A stretch of 64,000 nt of DNA from Devosia sp. (GTDB lineage: Bacteria > Pseudomonadota > Alphaproteobacteria > Rhizobiales > Devosiaceae), in contig NZ_JAFKHE010000015.1 in assembly GCF_017307495.1 (NCBI RefSeq), positions 1 to 64,000 on the forward strand, in the 5' to 3' direction. A program made the translations under genes and the position numbers. The notes under the pieces are model-generated. The model did no database searches, had not been told where the DNA came from, and saw nothing but the letters and a program-made list of their open reading frames with translations. Positions 1 through 8,712 of this stretch are shown here, piece by piece (the stretch's first letter is position 1; each line of letters opens with the position of its first letter).

Positions 1-449
1 GCCCGGTATCCGCCGGCGTCTGCCTGACGCGAACCCGTAGCTCCGCTGCCCATGCCCGGCAGCTTCCAGTCCTTGGCAGCACCGGCATGGCGCCACCCCG
101 CGTTGACAGCGGCTCATCCGGCGAACCGGACCATGCCGCGCGTGCTTTGAGCCTGGGGCAGCACGACTGCCACCCCACCCAACCTCCCCTGCACCAACCA
201 CTCGTCATGATCTCCCTTCGGTGCAGCGGACGAGGGGGAGAATCGCATGGGTTGGAGCGAGGGGGACAAGATTGTGCAGATTCTTTTGTTCGGTGCGTGG
301 GGCACCCCCCCTCCCACCGGCTTCGCCGGTACCCCCTCCCCCGCAGGCGGGAGAGGGAATCCCGACTGAAGCTTCGGTGGCGCACGGACATCCTCTCCCG
401 CTTGCGGGGGAGGGGGACCAGACAAAGTCTGGTGGAGGGGGGCGGGAAC
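1..449. other. No convincing gene at left edge
   Basis: I find no reading frame here with recognisable protein features. The frames that stay open translate repeat DNA into Pro/Gly/Arg-rich text. The first 260 bases may include the edge of a gene lying to the left, but no start, stop or family motif decides this. The right part, from about 307, is a palindromic repeat cluster followed by the rpoH terminator. Confidence 0.5.
307..430. repeat. GC-rich palindromic repeat cluster, family B, copy 1
   Basis: Imperfect inverted blocks of the type CCCTCCCCC...GGGGGAGGG alternate here with short hairpins such as ACCGGCTTCGCCGGT. The same style recurs near 17,345, 19,569, 31,640, 49,500, 58,628 and 60,867. 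This is a dispersed intergenic repeat and not a gene. Confidence 0.7.
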
Positions 450-479
450 AAGAAAGGCCGCCTGGGGGCGGCCTTTCTT
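450..479. terminator. Rho-independent terminator after rpoH
   Basis: A 13-bp perfect stem (AAGAAAGGCCGCC pairing with GGCGGCCTTTCTT) with a 4-base loop lies 17 bases beyond the rpoH stop codon. T-rich arms on both strands would let it work in either direction. Confidence 0.8.
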
Positions 480-496
480 ACTTCGATCTGCCGGGC

Positions 497-1384
497 TCAG
501 TGCGCGGCTTCGCGGGTCTTGGAGTTGGCGGCCTTCTGGACCGCTTCCTGCACCTTTTCGAAGGCCCGGACCTCGATCTGGCGGATGCGCTCGCGGCTGA
601 CGTTGTACTCCTGCGCCAGTTCCTCGAGCGTCGCCGGCTCATCCTGCAGGCGGCGCGCCTGGAAGATGGCCTTCTCGCGGTCGTTCAGATCCTGCATGGC
701 GTTGTTCAGCAGCCCCATGCGCTCCTTGAACTCCTCGGTTTCGCCAAGGGTCGTCTCCTGGTCCGGGGTATCGTCGGCGAGCCAGTCCTGCCACTCGGAG
801 GCACCCTCGTCGGCGCGCATGGGCGCGTTGAGCGAGGCGTCGCCGGACAGGCGCTGGTTCATCGACACCACGTCGGCCTCGGTGACGTTGAGCGTGGTCG
901 CGATCTGCTTGATCTGGTCGGGATGCAGGTTGCCGTCATCGAGGGCGGCGATCTGGCCCTTGACCTTGCGCAGGTTGAAGAACAGCCGCTTCTGCGCCGC
1001 GGTGGTGCCGATCTTCACGAGGCTCCACGAACGCAGGACGTATTCCTGAATGGCAGCGCGGATCCACCACATGGCGTAGGTCGCGAGGCGGAAGCCCTTC
1101 TCGGGCTCGAAACGCTTGACCGCGTGCATGAGGCCGACATTGCCTTCCGAGATGACCTCGGAAATCGGCAGGCCATAGCCGCGATACCCCATGGCGATCT
1201 TGGCCACGAGCCGCAGATGCGACGTGATGAGCTTCTGGGCCGCGGCAGGATCCTCATGCTCCTTGTAGCGCTTGGCGAGCATGTACTCCTCGTCCGGCTC
1301 GAGCATCGGAAACTTGCGGATTTCCTGCAGATAGCGGCTGAGGCCGCCTTCAGCTGAAAGCACTGGCAGGTTGGTCTGGGCCAT
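497..1384 (-). CDS. rpoH: RNA polymerase heat-shock sigma factor RpoH (sigma-32)
   Basis: This is the alternative sigma factor that directs core RNA polymerase to heat-shock promoters. The 295-residue product has the usual RpoH length. Region 2 contains GNVGLMHAVKRFEP and FRLATYAMWWIRAAIQEYVL, and region 4 contains the helix-turn-helix YNVSRERIRQIE. The RpoH-box-like stretch Q-KRLFFNLRK lies between them. The ATG at 1384 was chosen because GAGGG lies just upstream and the protein begins MAQTNLPVLSAEGGLSRYL as RpoH proteins do. The frame stays open further upstream, but that extension overlaps the neighbouring gene and has no family similarity. The gene lies downstream of, and in the same direction as, the pseudouridine synthase gene, with its own candidate promoter in the 196-base gap. 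Many alphaproteobacteria carry more than one rpoH copy, so this could be rpoH1 or rpoH2. Confidence 0.96.
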   Translation of the reverse strand: MAQTNLPVLSAEGGLSRYLQEIRKFPMLEPDEEYMLAKRYKEHEDPAAAQKLITSHLRLVAKIAMGYRGYGLPISEVISEGNVGLMHAVKRFEPEKGFRLATYAMWWIRAAIQEYVLRSWSLVKIGTTAAQKRLFFNLRKVKGQIAALDDGNLHPDQIKQIATTLNVTEADVVSMNQRLSGDASLNAPMRADEGASEWQDWLADDTPDQETTLGETEEFKERMGLLNNAMQDLNDREKAIFQARRLQDEPATLEELAQEYNVSRERIRQIEVRAFEKVQEAVQKAANSKTREAAH

Positions 1385-1464
1385 GGTGCACCCTCGTCTT
1401 TCCCCCGTCGTCACGGGCAGATGTCCAGCCCGCATCCAGTCGGCATACTGGCTGACGTCGTGAT

Positions 1465-1492
1465 GATATAGGTCGAAATCGGGCCTTGATAA
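1465..1492 (-). promoter_or_regulatory. Candidate rpoH promoter
   Basis: On the minus strand TTATCA and TATATC are separated by 16 bases, about 80 bases upstream of the rpoH start. The -10 region reads CCTATATC, which also loosely fits the sigma-32 -10 element. This is pattern matching only. Confidence 0.35.
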
Positions 1493-1580
1493 GACCCACT
1501 TCCTCGCCACCGTAATGCACCAGGCCGCCTTACGGTTGCATGAAGCGCAGCTTACATTTTGGTCACGTGACGCCGGGCGC

Positions 1581-2600
1581 CTACCGCGCGAACGCCCGGT
1601 CAAACGGCTCGATGGCGACCACAAGGGCCTCGAGGTCGGGCGGCAGGGGGGCCTCGAACTGCATCTCCTCGCCGGTCGAAGGGTGCTCGAAGCCGAGTTC
1701 GGCGGCGTGCAGGGCCTGTCGCCCCAAAGCATGGACGGCGGCCCTGGCTGCCTCGGGCAGGCGATTGACCTTGGTGGCAAAGCCCGGGGCGTACAGTTGG
1801 TCGGCGACCAGCGGATGGCCGATATGGGCCATGTGCACGCGGATCTGGTGGGTGCGGCCGGTCTCGAGCTCACAGCGGATACGGGTGATATCCCAGCCCT
1901 CGTCGCCATAGCGGGCTTCGACCCGGTAATGGGTGATGGCCTCGCGGCCATCCTTGCGCACGGCCTGCTTCAGGCGATTGGCCGGGTCGCGGCCGAGCGG
2001 CGCCTCGACCGTGCCGGAGGCCTGCTGGGTGCGGCCCCAGGCGAAGGCGGTATAGGCGCGGTGCAGGGGGCCGGTGCGGCCGTGGTCGGCGAACTGGGCG
2101 GCGAGGTGGTTGTGCGCGGCCTCGGTCTTGGCCGCGACCATTACGCCGGACGTATCCTTGTCGAGGCGGTGCACGATGCCGGGGCGCCTGACCCCGCCGA
2201 TGCCCTTGAGGCTTGCGCCGCAATGATGGAGCAGGGCGTTGACCAGCGTGCCGGTGAGATTGCCGGGGGCGGGGTGGACGACCATGCCGACCGGCTTGTT
2301 GATGACGATGAGGTCGTCGTCCTCGTAGAGGATGTCGAGCGGGATATCCTCGGGGATCGGCTCGGCCTCGACCGGCTCGGGGGCGACGAGCAGGATTTCG
2401 TCGCCGGTCCTGAGCTTGTATTTCGGCTCATCGACAGCCTGGCCATTGATCGAAACGCTGCCGGCCAGTATCAGGTCCTTCAGCCGGTTGCGCGAGAAGA
2501 CCGGCACGGCACGCGCCAGCGCGGCATCGAGGCGGCTGCCGGCTTCGGCCGCGTCGACCGTCACTTGCCATTCCTGTTCCTCGCCGGAAAATTCCTGCAT
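1581..2600 (-). CDS. RluA/RluD-family pseudouridine synthase
   Basis: The predicted enzyme isomerises uridine to pseudouridine in RNA; RluD members act on helix 69 of 23S rRNA. An S4 RNA-binding domain covers roughly residues 15-75 (SRLDAALARAVP, SRNRLKDLILAG). The catalytic domain follows, with the signature HRLDKDTSGVMV containing the catalytic Asp and the downstream RTHQIRVHMAHIGHPLVAD. The length of 339 residues is normal for RluD. The ATG at 2600 has AGGA eight bases upstream. The frame continues 30 codons further, but those codons would overlap the start of the divergent gene and look unrelated. Its start codon overlaps that of the divergent small membrane protein gene by two bases. The exact uridine target cannot be read from the sequence. 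Confidence 0.9.
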   Translation of the reverse strand: MQEFSGEEQEWQVTVDAAEAGSRLDAALARAVPVFSRNRLKDLILAGSVSINGQAVDEPKYKLRTGDEILLVAPEPVEAEPIPEDIPLDILYEDDDLIVINKPVGMVVHPAPGNLTGTLVNALLHHCGASLKGIGGVRRPGIVHRLDKDTSGVMVAAKTEAAHNHLAAQFADHGRTGPLHRAYTAFAWGRTQQASGTVEAPLGRDPANRLKQAVRKDGREAITHYRVEARYGDEGWDITRIRCELETGRTHQIRVHMAHIGHPLVADQLYAPGFATKVNRLPEAARAAVHALGRQALHAAELGFEHPSTGEEMQFEAPLPPDLEALVVAIEPFDRAFAR

Positions 2601-2952
2601 GAGCCATCCTGAAGACAAAGACCAGACCACCACCCCGGAACTGACGCCGGAAGCCAGGGCCGTGCTCAACCGGGCACGGAAGAGCTTCATGGTGTCGATC
2701 GGGCTGCTGGTGGTGGGCCTTATCGCCGTCGGCGGCGCGCTTGTCTACCGCGCATCGCAGGGCGACTCCAGGGGCGGCGGGGACTATGTCATCGCGGCGC
2801 TGAAGATCCCCTCGGGCGGGGAAGTCGTTTCGGCCGTGGCGGCCGACGGGCGGCTGACCGTGACCTACAAGCTGGGGCCGCTCACCAGCGTGCGCATCTT
2901 CGACGGCAAGTCCGGCGAGCTGATCCGCGAAGTGCCGGTCGTCAGCGAGTAG
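2599..2952 (+). CDS. Small single-pass membrane protein (DUF6476-like)
   Basis: The 117-residue product has a charged N-terminus (residues 1-29), one hydrophobic helix (about 30-52, MVSIGLLVVGLIAVGGALVY) and a small soluble domain rich in beta-prone sequence ending SGELIREVPVVSE. I believe it matches the DUF6476 family, found beside RluD-type genes in related bacteria, but this comes from memory. The ATG at 2599-2601 shares bases with the ATG of the divergent pseudouridine synthase gene. GGAAAA lies 9 bases upstream as a possible ribosome-binding site. The function is unknown. Confidence 0.75.
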   Translation: MSHPEDKDQTTTPELTPEARAVLNRARKSFMVSIGLLVVGLIAVGGALVYRASQGDSRGGGDYVIAALKIPSGGEVVSAVAADGRLTVTYKLGPLTSVRIFDGKSGELIREVPVVSE

Positions 2953-3000
2953 GGCTGAACCAACGCCTCAGCCCCAAGGGAAACGCTGGGCTACATCACT

Positions 3001-3088
3001 GCCGGGGTCATCCCCGCGAAAGCGGGGATCTCCGTTCGGTCATGAGCACCGAAAACAGAGGTTCCCGCTTTCGCGGGAATGACTCCGT
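3001..3088. repeat. Palindromic repeat family A, copy 1
   Basis: Two hairpins, CCCCGCGAAAGCGGGG and CCCGCTTTCGCGGG, flank a short spacer containing the text ACCGAAAACAGAG. The same arrangement recurs near 21,173, 40,490, 42,307 and 47,549. It sits between genes transcribed from opposite strands and may act as a bidirectional transcription barrier. Confidence 0.85.
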
Positions 3089-3155
3089 AAGTCACGGCGA
3101 AGACCGAGCGTCGTCCGAAGGGAATGCTCTCCCGGTCAGTGGGAGGACGAGAGGC

Positions 3156-4340
3156 TCAGTTGCCGTCCTGCAGCTCGCGCAGGGCTTTCAGGCGATCGGA
3201 CACGGCCTGGCCCTCGGGCCGCGTGCCGTTCCGTGCGTTGGGGCCGCGGACGGGAGCGGTCGCCGCCTCTTCGACGTCGATGAACTTCTGCATGCGGGTG
3301 GCGAGGCTTTCCTCTTCGTCCACCGGGCCGTTGCCCTCGAGCGCATAGACGAGGCGGCTGACGTCCGAGGCGATATCGTTGAGGCGTTCGCGCAGGTGGG
3401 ACTGCTCGATGCGGTCGGTATCCCAGTCCGCCATGATGCTGTCCTCGACGCTCGCCACCTTGGCGCGGAGCTTTTCCATCTCTTCCTCGAGGCCGAGCTT
3501 TTCCGCCAGCAGCATGTCGTGCCTGTGTTCGCCGTCATCGACCAGCTTGGTAGTTTCGGCAAGCAGCGAGGAGACGCGGCTCTCGGCGTCGGCGATGCGG
3601 GCCTCGGCGTCGGCAAGCTCGCTCTGGCCGGTCGACACCGCGTCCTCGCGGTGGGCCAGCGTTTCGCGCGCCGCAGCCGCTTCGGAGCGGGCGTTAGCAG
3701 CGGCCTTGTTGGCGCTCTCGAGTTCGGCGATCAGCGTCCGGTTCTGCGTCTCGAGGAATTCGGCGCGCTTCTTTTCGACCTCGAGATAGCCGAGCAGCTC
3801 GTCGACATCGGCATTGTAGTCGCCGGTCAGCGACTTGCCGTCGACGCTGAAGGCGCGGGGCGAGCTGCCGCGCAGGCTTTCGCGGGCGGCTTCGAGCTGG
3901 CTCGACTTGTCCGTCAGCTCGCGGTCGCGCATGCGCAGTTTCTGGGCGAGGTCGGCGCCCTCCTTCTCGAGCTCAAGAATGCGGCGGCGCGCCTCGGCCT
4001 CGCGCTCCTCCAGCTCGCGGACGATCTGCAGGTGGCTGTCGCGCTCGCCCTTGATGCCGCCGAGTTCGTTCTTCTTGCGGTTGATGTCACGCAACTGGTC
4101 GGCGAGGCGGCGGCGCAGGGCCTCGACGTTCATCTCCAAGCGCCTGGTGGACAAGGCGAATTCGGCGCGCAGCTGGTCCTTGTCGGCGCGGAATTCGGCC
4201 ATGGTCATGGGCGTGGCGGCCTCAATTCGCTTCTTGGTCAGGCGCACGGCGCGGCGCCAGACAGCGGGCATCACGATCAGCGCAAGCAACCCGGCCACGA
4301 GCAGGCCGAGCACGAAATACATGATGTTTTCCAAGACCAT
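3156..4340 (-). CDS. Membrane-anchored coiled-coil protein
   Basis: The 394-residue product starts with a single transmembrane helix (about residues 5-28, IMYFVLGLLVAGLLALIVMPAV). A basic segment follows (RRAVRLTKKR), so the remainder is expected in the cytoplasm. Residues 45-330 are almost continuous heptad-like, Glu/Arg/Ala-rich sequence, with one break near 160-180 (RAFSVDGKSLTGDYN). The C-terminal 50 residues are low complexity. I do not recognise a characterised family, although similar inner-membrane coiled-coil proteins are conserved in Hyphomicrobiales. It stands alone, with family A repeats beyond its 3' end. Its architecture fits a scaffold or envelope-organising role, but that is inference. 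Confidence 0.75.
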   Translation of the reverse strand: MVLENIMYFVLGLLVAGLLALIVMPAVWRRAVRLTKKRIEAATPMTMAEFRADKDQLRAEFALSTRRLEMNVEALRRRLADQLRDINRKKNELGGIKGERDSHLQIVRELEEREAEARRRILELEKEGADLAQKLRMRDRELTDKSSQLEAARESLRGSSPRAFSVDGKSLTGDYNADVDELLGYLEVEKKRAEFLETQNRTLIAELESANKAAANARSEAAAARETLAHREDAVSTGQSELADAEARIADAESRVSSLLAETTKLVDDGEHRHDMLLAEKLGLEEEMEKLRAKVASVEDSIMADWDTDRIEQSHLRERLNDIASDVSRLVYALEGNGPVDEEESLATRMQKFIDVEEAATAPVRGPNARNGTRPEGQAVSDRLKALRELQDGN

Positions 4341-4555
4341 AACTCAACTCCGCCACCACTGACCGGTTGCAGTCCGGCCAGGCGGGAACGCGCCCGCTGC
4401 AATGATACCGGAGAAAGCCGTTGCGGTCACGACACCAGAAGGCGCCGCCACACCAGCGCCGCCGGATTGCCGCATGGATGAACGCTAACTGAACGGGGCG
4501 CGCGCCAAATCGATCCCCGATTGAAGCCGAGGATCAAAGCAGCGGGGCCCGCGCG

Positions 4556-5149
4556 TCAGAACGGGTTCCAGGTCGGTTCCTGGGTGAACTTGAGATAGCC
4601 GACATTGATGCCGAGACGGGCGCCGACGCCGGAGCGGATCGGCACCATAACGACGTTGCCATACTTGACCACGGTCATGCCCAGCCCGCCGACGACATAG
4701 GCGGAGCCGTCGACGCCGGGGTAGCGGCCATAGACGTCCGAGATGGTCGAGAGGTTGTAGACCAGCATCATGACCTTGGAACCGTCGCCGCCGAAATCGA
4801 GGCCGACGGTGGGGCCCTGCCAGAACACCGGGTGTTCGCCCTGGTTGCGGGTGTACATGGTGCCTTCGCCGTAACGGGCGCCGGCGAAGATGGCGCCGCC
4901 GGCTTCCTCGCCCAGGATATAGGCGTTGGGCAGGCCGAACTGGCTGACCGCACGCTCGACCAGGGAGGCGAGGCCCTGCGCCACCGAACCGAAGAACTGA
5001 TGGCCGGTATCGACCAGTTCGTCTCCGGAATAGCTGTCGGACAACGAGCCCTGCTGCTGGGCATAGGTCAGGGTGGGGGTCAGCACCAGCGTGGCCGCGG
5101 TCAGGGCGACGAAGGCGGCAAGGATCAGATAGACCATGCGATCAAGCAT
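4556..5149 (-). CDS. EipA-family (DUF1134) envelope integrity protein
   Basis: This 197-residue protein has an N-terminal hydrophobic signal or anchor (residues 5-29, ending near TLTYAQQ). The DUF1134 body carries ILGEEAGGAIFAGARYGEG, GLDFGGDGSKVMMLVYN and the C-terminal GVGARLGINVGYLKFT. Known members (EipA of Brucella) are periplasmic proteins that support cell-envelope integrity. Two start choices exist, the first Met or Met5; both keep the signal. The gene is monocistronic, with a 115-base gap to the divergent YHS gene. Confidence 0.85.
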   Translation of the reverse strand: MLDRMVYLILAAFVALTAATLVLTPTLTYAQQQGSLSDSYSGDELVDTGHQFFGSVAQGLASLVERAVSQFGLPNAYILGEEAGGAIFAGARYGEGTMYTRNQGEHPVFWQGPTVGLDFGGDGSKVMMLVYNLSTISDVYGRYPGVDGSAYVVGGLGMTVVKYGNVVMVPIRSGVGARLGINVGYLKFTQEPTWNPF

Positions 5150-5264
5150 GTGGGCACTCCCGGCGGGCTAGTTCGAGCGGCAGTCCATTTACGCGGTACT
5201 TACCTTGGCGACGCTAAGGTCCAGCGCATCCGGTCTGCGTGAGGGGCCCTCAAGCTAGGCCTTC

Positions 5265-5846
5265 ATGGCGGCAATGATGCGGCAAAAGCGTAAACAAAAC
5301 TTAACCATAACCGGACTTCTCGCGGGCCTTGCGATGGTTTCCGGCATGGCCGCCGCCATGCCGGTCAGAGCCGCATCGCTGGTCGAGGCGATCGTTGCCG
5401 ATCCGCTGACCGGGGTTGCGCTCGAAGGCTACGATCCGGTCAGCTATTTCCTCGGTGCGGAGCCCGTGCCGGGCTCGCCCGACCATGTGTTCGAATGGGG
5501 TGGGGTGCCGTGGTACTTCGTCTCGGATGCGAACCGCGACGTGTTCAGTCGCAACCCCGAGATCTACGCGCCGCAATATGGCGGGCACTGCCTTACCAGC
5601 CTCAGCCGGGGTTACATGTCCGACGGCAAGCCGCGGCTGCATGTCATCAGGCAGGCCAAGCTCTACCTGTTCTATTCCGTCGCCAACCGCGAGGCGTTCC
5701 TCGCCAGCGGCGACGACATCGTGGCCCTGGCCGACGCAAACTGGGCGAAGTTCCGGGATGGGCTCGCAGGCGCTGGGCAGGACGTCACGCAGGCGCTGGA
5801 CGCGCCGGCGGAGCCGGTGGCAGACGCCGAGAGCGCAGGGCACTAG
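5265..5846 (+). CDS. Exported YHS-domain protein
   Basis: The 193-residue product has a probable signal peptide (basic start MMRQKRKQN, hydrophobic core about 13-32, AAAMPVRAAS cleavage region). The YHS-like domain spans about residues 48-150: VALEGYDPVSYFLG, FEWGGVPWYFVSDANRDVFSRNPE and YAPQYGGHC. YHS domains are often metal-associated, but the partner here is unknown. The start could be Met1, Met4 or Met5. It is divergent from the EipA-like gene. Confidence 0.78.
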   Translation: MAAMMRQKRKQNLTITGLLAGLAMVSGMAAAMPVRAASLVEAIVADPLTGVALEGYDPVSYFLGAEPVPGSPDHVFEWGGVPWYFVSDANRDVFSRNPEIYAPQYGGHCLTSLSRGYMSDGKPRLHVIRQAKLYLFYSVANREAFLASGDDIVALADANWAKFRDGLAGAGQDVTQALDAPAEPVADAESAGH

Positions 5847-5989
5847 GGCTGCCGGACAAATGGGCGTGGTCGCGCTAGCGAACCGGAAAAGCCTGCAATC
5901 CCCGCCTTCGCGGGGACAGGCATTTTCCTGTGAACGCTCATCTCGGGTAATCTCACCAAAATTGATTCGACTGCAGAGGTCAGGAAAGA

Positions 5990-6664
5990 ATGGCGGATAT
6001 CATCGAGCTCAAGGCGACCGATCTCGCGGCGATGCTGTGTTCGCGGGTGTGCCACGACCTGATCAACCCGGTCGGGGCGATCGGCAACGGGCTCGAAGTG
6101 CTGGCCGATCCCTCGCAGGCTGCGATGGCCGATGGCGCTCAGGAACTGATCGTCAACGCCACCAAGCAGGCCCGCGCCAAGCTGGAGTTCGCTCGCCTGG
6201 CCTATGGTGCTAGCTCAACTGCCGGTGTCGATTTCAGCACGCGTGAGTGCGAGCGCGTGGCCCAGCTCTACTTCGAGATCGAGAAGGCCGAGCTGGACTG
6301 GCAAGTGCCGATGGTCATGGTGCCCAAGCACAAGGCCAAGCTGCTGATGAACATGCTGCTGATCGCCGCCATGGCGGTGCCGCGCGGCGGCAAGGTGTCG
6401 GTAAGGTTCGAAGGGCCGGAAGGCAACGAGCGGTTCGTGCTGGTGTCCACGTCCGACCCCGAGAAGCGGCAGAAGACCCTGATGCCGTCGGGCGCCGAGG
6501 GCCTGCTCTCGGGTGCGCCGGAAGGTGGCGTCGACGCTCGTGGCATCCAGCCCTTCTACACCGGCATCCTCGCCCGCATGACCGACATGGACCTGAAGAT
6601 CGGCATCGAGAACGACGTCTTCGAGTTCAGCGCCACGCCCAAGGCCGTCGCCGCGGCGGCTTAA
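5990..6664 (+). CDS. chpT: Histidine phosphotransferase ChpT
   Basis: ChpT receives phosphate from the hybrid kinase CckA and passes it to CtrA and CpdR in the alphaproteobacterial cell-cycle circuit. The 224-residue product has the usual length. The phospho-acceptor His22 lies in CSRVCHDLINPVGAIGNGLEVL, which matches the ChpT dimerisation helix. The C-terminal half is the degenerate HATPase-like domain (LLMNMLLIAAMAVPRGGKVSVRF). ctrA lies 3.5 kb downstream and sciP 19 kb downstream. A GATTC site, a CcrM-type methylation target, lies at 5964-5968 just before the gene. Confidence 0.92.
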   Translation: MADIIELKATDLAAMLCSRVCHDLINPVGAIGNGLEVLADPSQAAMADGAQELIVNATKQARAKLEFARLAYGASSTAGVDFSTRECERVAQLYFEIEKAELDWQVPMVMVPKHKAKLLMNMLLIAAMAVPRGGKVSVRFEGPEGNERFVLVSTSDPEKRQKTLMPSGAEGLLSGAPEGGVDARGIQPFYTGILARMTDMDLKIGIENDVFEFSATPKAVAAAA

Positions 6665-6690
6665 GCTAGCACCAACTCGCCTCATACGCG

Positions 6691-6773
6691 GTGTCGTCCC
6701 TGCGCAGGCAGGGATCCATTTCGCCGCCCGCGCCAGCTGAGAGTTGGATCCCTGCCTGCGCAGGGATGACAGC
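6691..6773. repeat. Palindromic repeat, family A variant, copy 2
   Basis: The two ends, GTCCCTGCGCAGGCAGGGATCC and its mirrored copy GGATCCCTGCCTGCGCAGGGATGAC, form a long inverted repeat between the convergent chpT and LuxR-type genes. It follows the same plan as the other family A copies, but with CTGCGCAGG in place of CGCGAAAGCGG. Confidence 0.75.
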
Positions 6774-6821
6774 CGGTGGGTGGTGCGAAGGCGCGGGCAG
6801 ACCACTCTCCGCAGAGAGTGC

Positions 6822-7922
6822 CTAACCCGCTTTCTCCGGCATCGGGCGGGTGGCCGACAACAGCAGTGTCAGCTCTGCCTGACGGCGGGTGCCGGTCTTG
6901 GACAGCACGGCGTTGAGCTGGTTGCGGACCGTTGCCGGCGACAGGTTCAGCGTGCCGGCGAGGCTCTCGACATTGAGGCCGGAGGCGATGCCGCGCGCCA
7001 CCTTGGCTTCGGCGGGCGTCAGGTCGAACAGTCCGGTCAGGATGTGCGTCAGCGGCGCCTCGGGCATGGTGACGGGCGTGACGACGACGAGGCCCTCCGC
7101 GCGGGTGAAGACGTCGCCGGCCGAGCGCCGTATCGGCACGAGGTGCACGACGAGCGCGGAACCGGTTTCAGTGGAGCGTACGGGGATCGAGCGGAGCACC
7201 GGCCTTGCTTCGTAGCGCAGGTCGGCGATGGCGGCCGAGACCAGGCTGTCGACCTCCGGATCATCGAAGCGGAGGCCATCGAAGGCGGTGAAGGCGATGC
7301 GCGGCGCCAGGTCCTCGAACATCTGGTTGAGCGCCAGTACCCTGCCGCCGCGGCCGAGCACGGCGCAGGGCAGGCCGACCAGTTGCAGCGCTGCCGCCTG
7401 GTTGCTCGCCGACTTCAGGCCGAGGCGATGCGAGAGCAGGGCCGCGCGGGCCAGGTGCGGCCGGTAGCTGTCGAGCCGCGCCATGGCGGCGCGCTCAAAC
7501 GGATCCGAGCCCATGCGGCGCGCGAGGTCGAAGACGATCAGGTCGCCGGTCGGCGTCGGAATCGCCGTCCCGGCGGTCCAGGCGAAGCCATGCGGATGAA
7601 CGAAGTCCACGTAGATGGGATCGGCGGCCAGTTCGGCCGGGCTGCACAGCTCGAGATCGGTGGAGAAGGCGGCGGGAAACAGCTCGAGCCCACGACCGAA
7701 GCGGACATTCGCATGGGCCCGACCGTTGGCGATGAAGTCGCCATAGGCGAGCTCGTACGAAGGCGTGGCGGCGTATCGGCCGTATCCGTCCCGGTCGACG
7801 GAAAGGATTGTTGCAGCATCGGCCCGCGCCACCGCTGCCAGGCGCTCAAGTACGCCGGGCCATAGCTCAGGAATGGCCGCCGCCTCATAAATGTCGTCGA
7901 CAAGAGTTTCCAATGTATTCAA
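6822..7922 (-). CDS. LuxR-type transcriptional regulator
   Basis: The 366-residue protein has a long N-terminal sensory region and a C-terminal LuxR/GerE helix-turn-helix (about residues 298-352: LTPAEAKVARGIASGLNVESLA, LNLSPATVRNQLNAVLSKTGTRRQAEL). The region before it (about 185-285: ALQLVGLPCAVLGRGGRVLALNQMFE) looks PAS-like. No phospho-receiver motif was seen, so it may sense a ligand directly. It is convergent with chpT and divergent from the CheY-like gene. The regulated genes cannot be inferred. Confidence 0.8.
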   Translation of the reverse strand: MNTLETLVDDIYEAAAIPELWPGVLERLAAVARADAATILSVDRDGYGRYAATPSYELAYGDFIANGRAHANVRFGRGLELFPAAFSTDLELCSPAELAADPIYVDFVHPHGFAWTAGTAIPTPTGDLIVFDLARRMGSDPFERAAMARLDSYRPHLARAALLSHRLGLKSASNQAAALQLVGLPCAVLGRGGRVLALNQMFEDLAPRIAFTAFDGLRFDDPEVDSLVSAAIADLRYEARPVLRSIPVRSTETGSALVVHLVPIRRSAGDVFTRAEGLVVVTPVTMPEAPLTHILTGLFDLTPAEAKVARGIASGLNVESLAGTLNLSPATVRNQLNAVLSKTGTRRQAELTLLLSATRPMPEKAG

Positions 7923-8249
7923 GGCTGGCCTCGCAGACGGCCAGATGATCCACCCTTTTCGTGCTTCTGGTCAGATGCGGTTGCCGCGTTTCATTTCCAG
8001 GCGTGCAAAGCCGAGAAAGACGACCAGTAACATCAGGGGCCGGCGCTGTCATGCGATTTGGGCCGGGTGACGGGCGAGCCCATCATGCGCGGAATCCAGC
8101 ATGTGCCGGATCGAGTTCCTGGCCGCAGGTCGGTGGGGCCGCTGTGATGGGGCCAGAAGATGGGGCAGGCTTCAGTCTTCGATAACCAATAGCAGGCAGA
8201 TTTGGGAGAGCGTGCAGGCTTCAAGGCATGCCTCGCGGAGAGATGCGTC
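7923..8249. other. Intergenic region between divergent regulators
   Basis: About 330 bases separate the start of the LuxR-type gene from the CheY-like gene. I see no gene, strong hairpin or recognisable promoter motif. It presumably carries both promoters. Confidence 0.4.
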
Positions 8250-8633
8250 ATGAAATCCTGCCTCGTGGTCGACGATTCCAGTGTCGTGCGCAAAGTCGCC
8301 CGGCGAATCCTCGAGGACCTCGACTTCATCGTCGATGAAGCCGAGGATGGGCAGGAAGCCTTCGACAAGTGCCGCCAGGAAATGCCCGACGCGATCCTGC
8401 TCGACTGGCAGATGCCGATCATGAGCGGGCTTGAGTTTCTGAAGCTGCTGCGTGGATATGTCGGTGGCAACACCCCGCACGTCGTCTACATGGTGACGGA
8501 GAACGACATCGGGCAGATCGCCATCGCGCTCCGGAGCGGCATCAACGACTACATGATGAAGCCGTTCGAGCGCGATCACCTCGAAGCGAAGTTCACCGCG
8601 CTTGCCGAGCCGGCCCAGGCCACCATCGCCTAG
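8250..8633 (+). CDS. CheY-like single-domain response regulator
   Basis: This 127-residue protein is one receiver domain. Its acidic pocket is Asp8/Asp9, its phospho-acceptor Asp52 (AILLDWQMP), with Thr83 (MVTEN) and Lys104 (MMKPF) in the usual places. There is no output domain, so it should act by protein contact. The ATG at 8250 gives the normal receiver start MKSCLVVDDS; the 16 upstream codons in frame have no family similarity. Similar receivers occur near ctrA/chpT in Hyphomicrobiales, but I cannot equate it with DivK, CpdR or a chemotaxis CheY from sequence alone. Confidence 0.88.
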   Translation: MKSCLVVDDSSVVRKVARRILEDLDFIVDEAEDGQEAFDKCRQEMPDAILLDWQMPIMSGLEFLKLLRGYVGGNTPHVVYMVTENDIGQIAIALRSGINDYMMKPFERDHLEAKFTALAEPAQATIA

Positions 8634-8712
8634 ACCAGTCCAGGCGAGCCTGGCATCGGCCGGCGCGCCCGGGGTCGCGCAATTCCGGCCCGGCAATCAT
8701 CGATCGGCCGCA

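Noticed and set aside
114..425. A 103-residue minus-strand frame near the left edge
   Set aside because: Much of it is a translation of the palindromic repeat (PPPPQAGE-type text).
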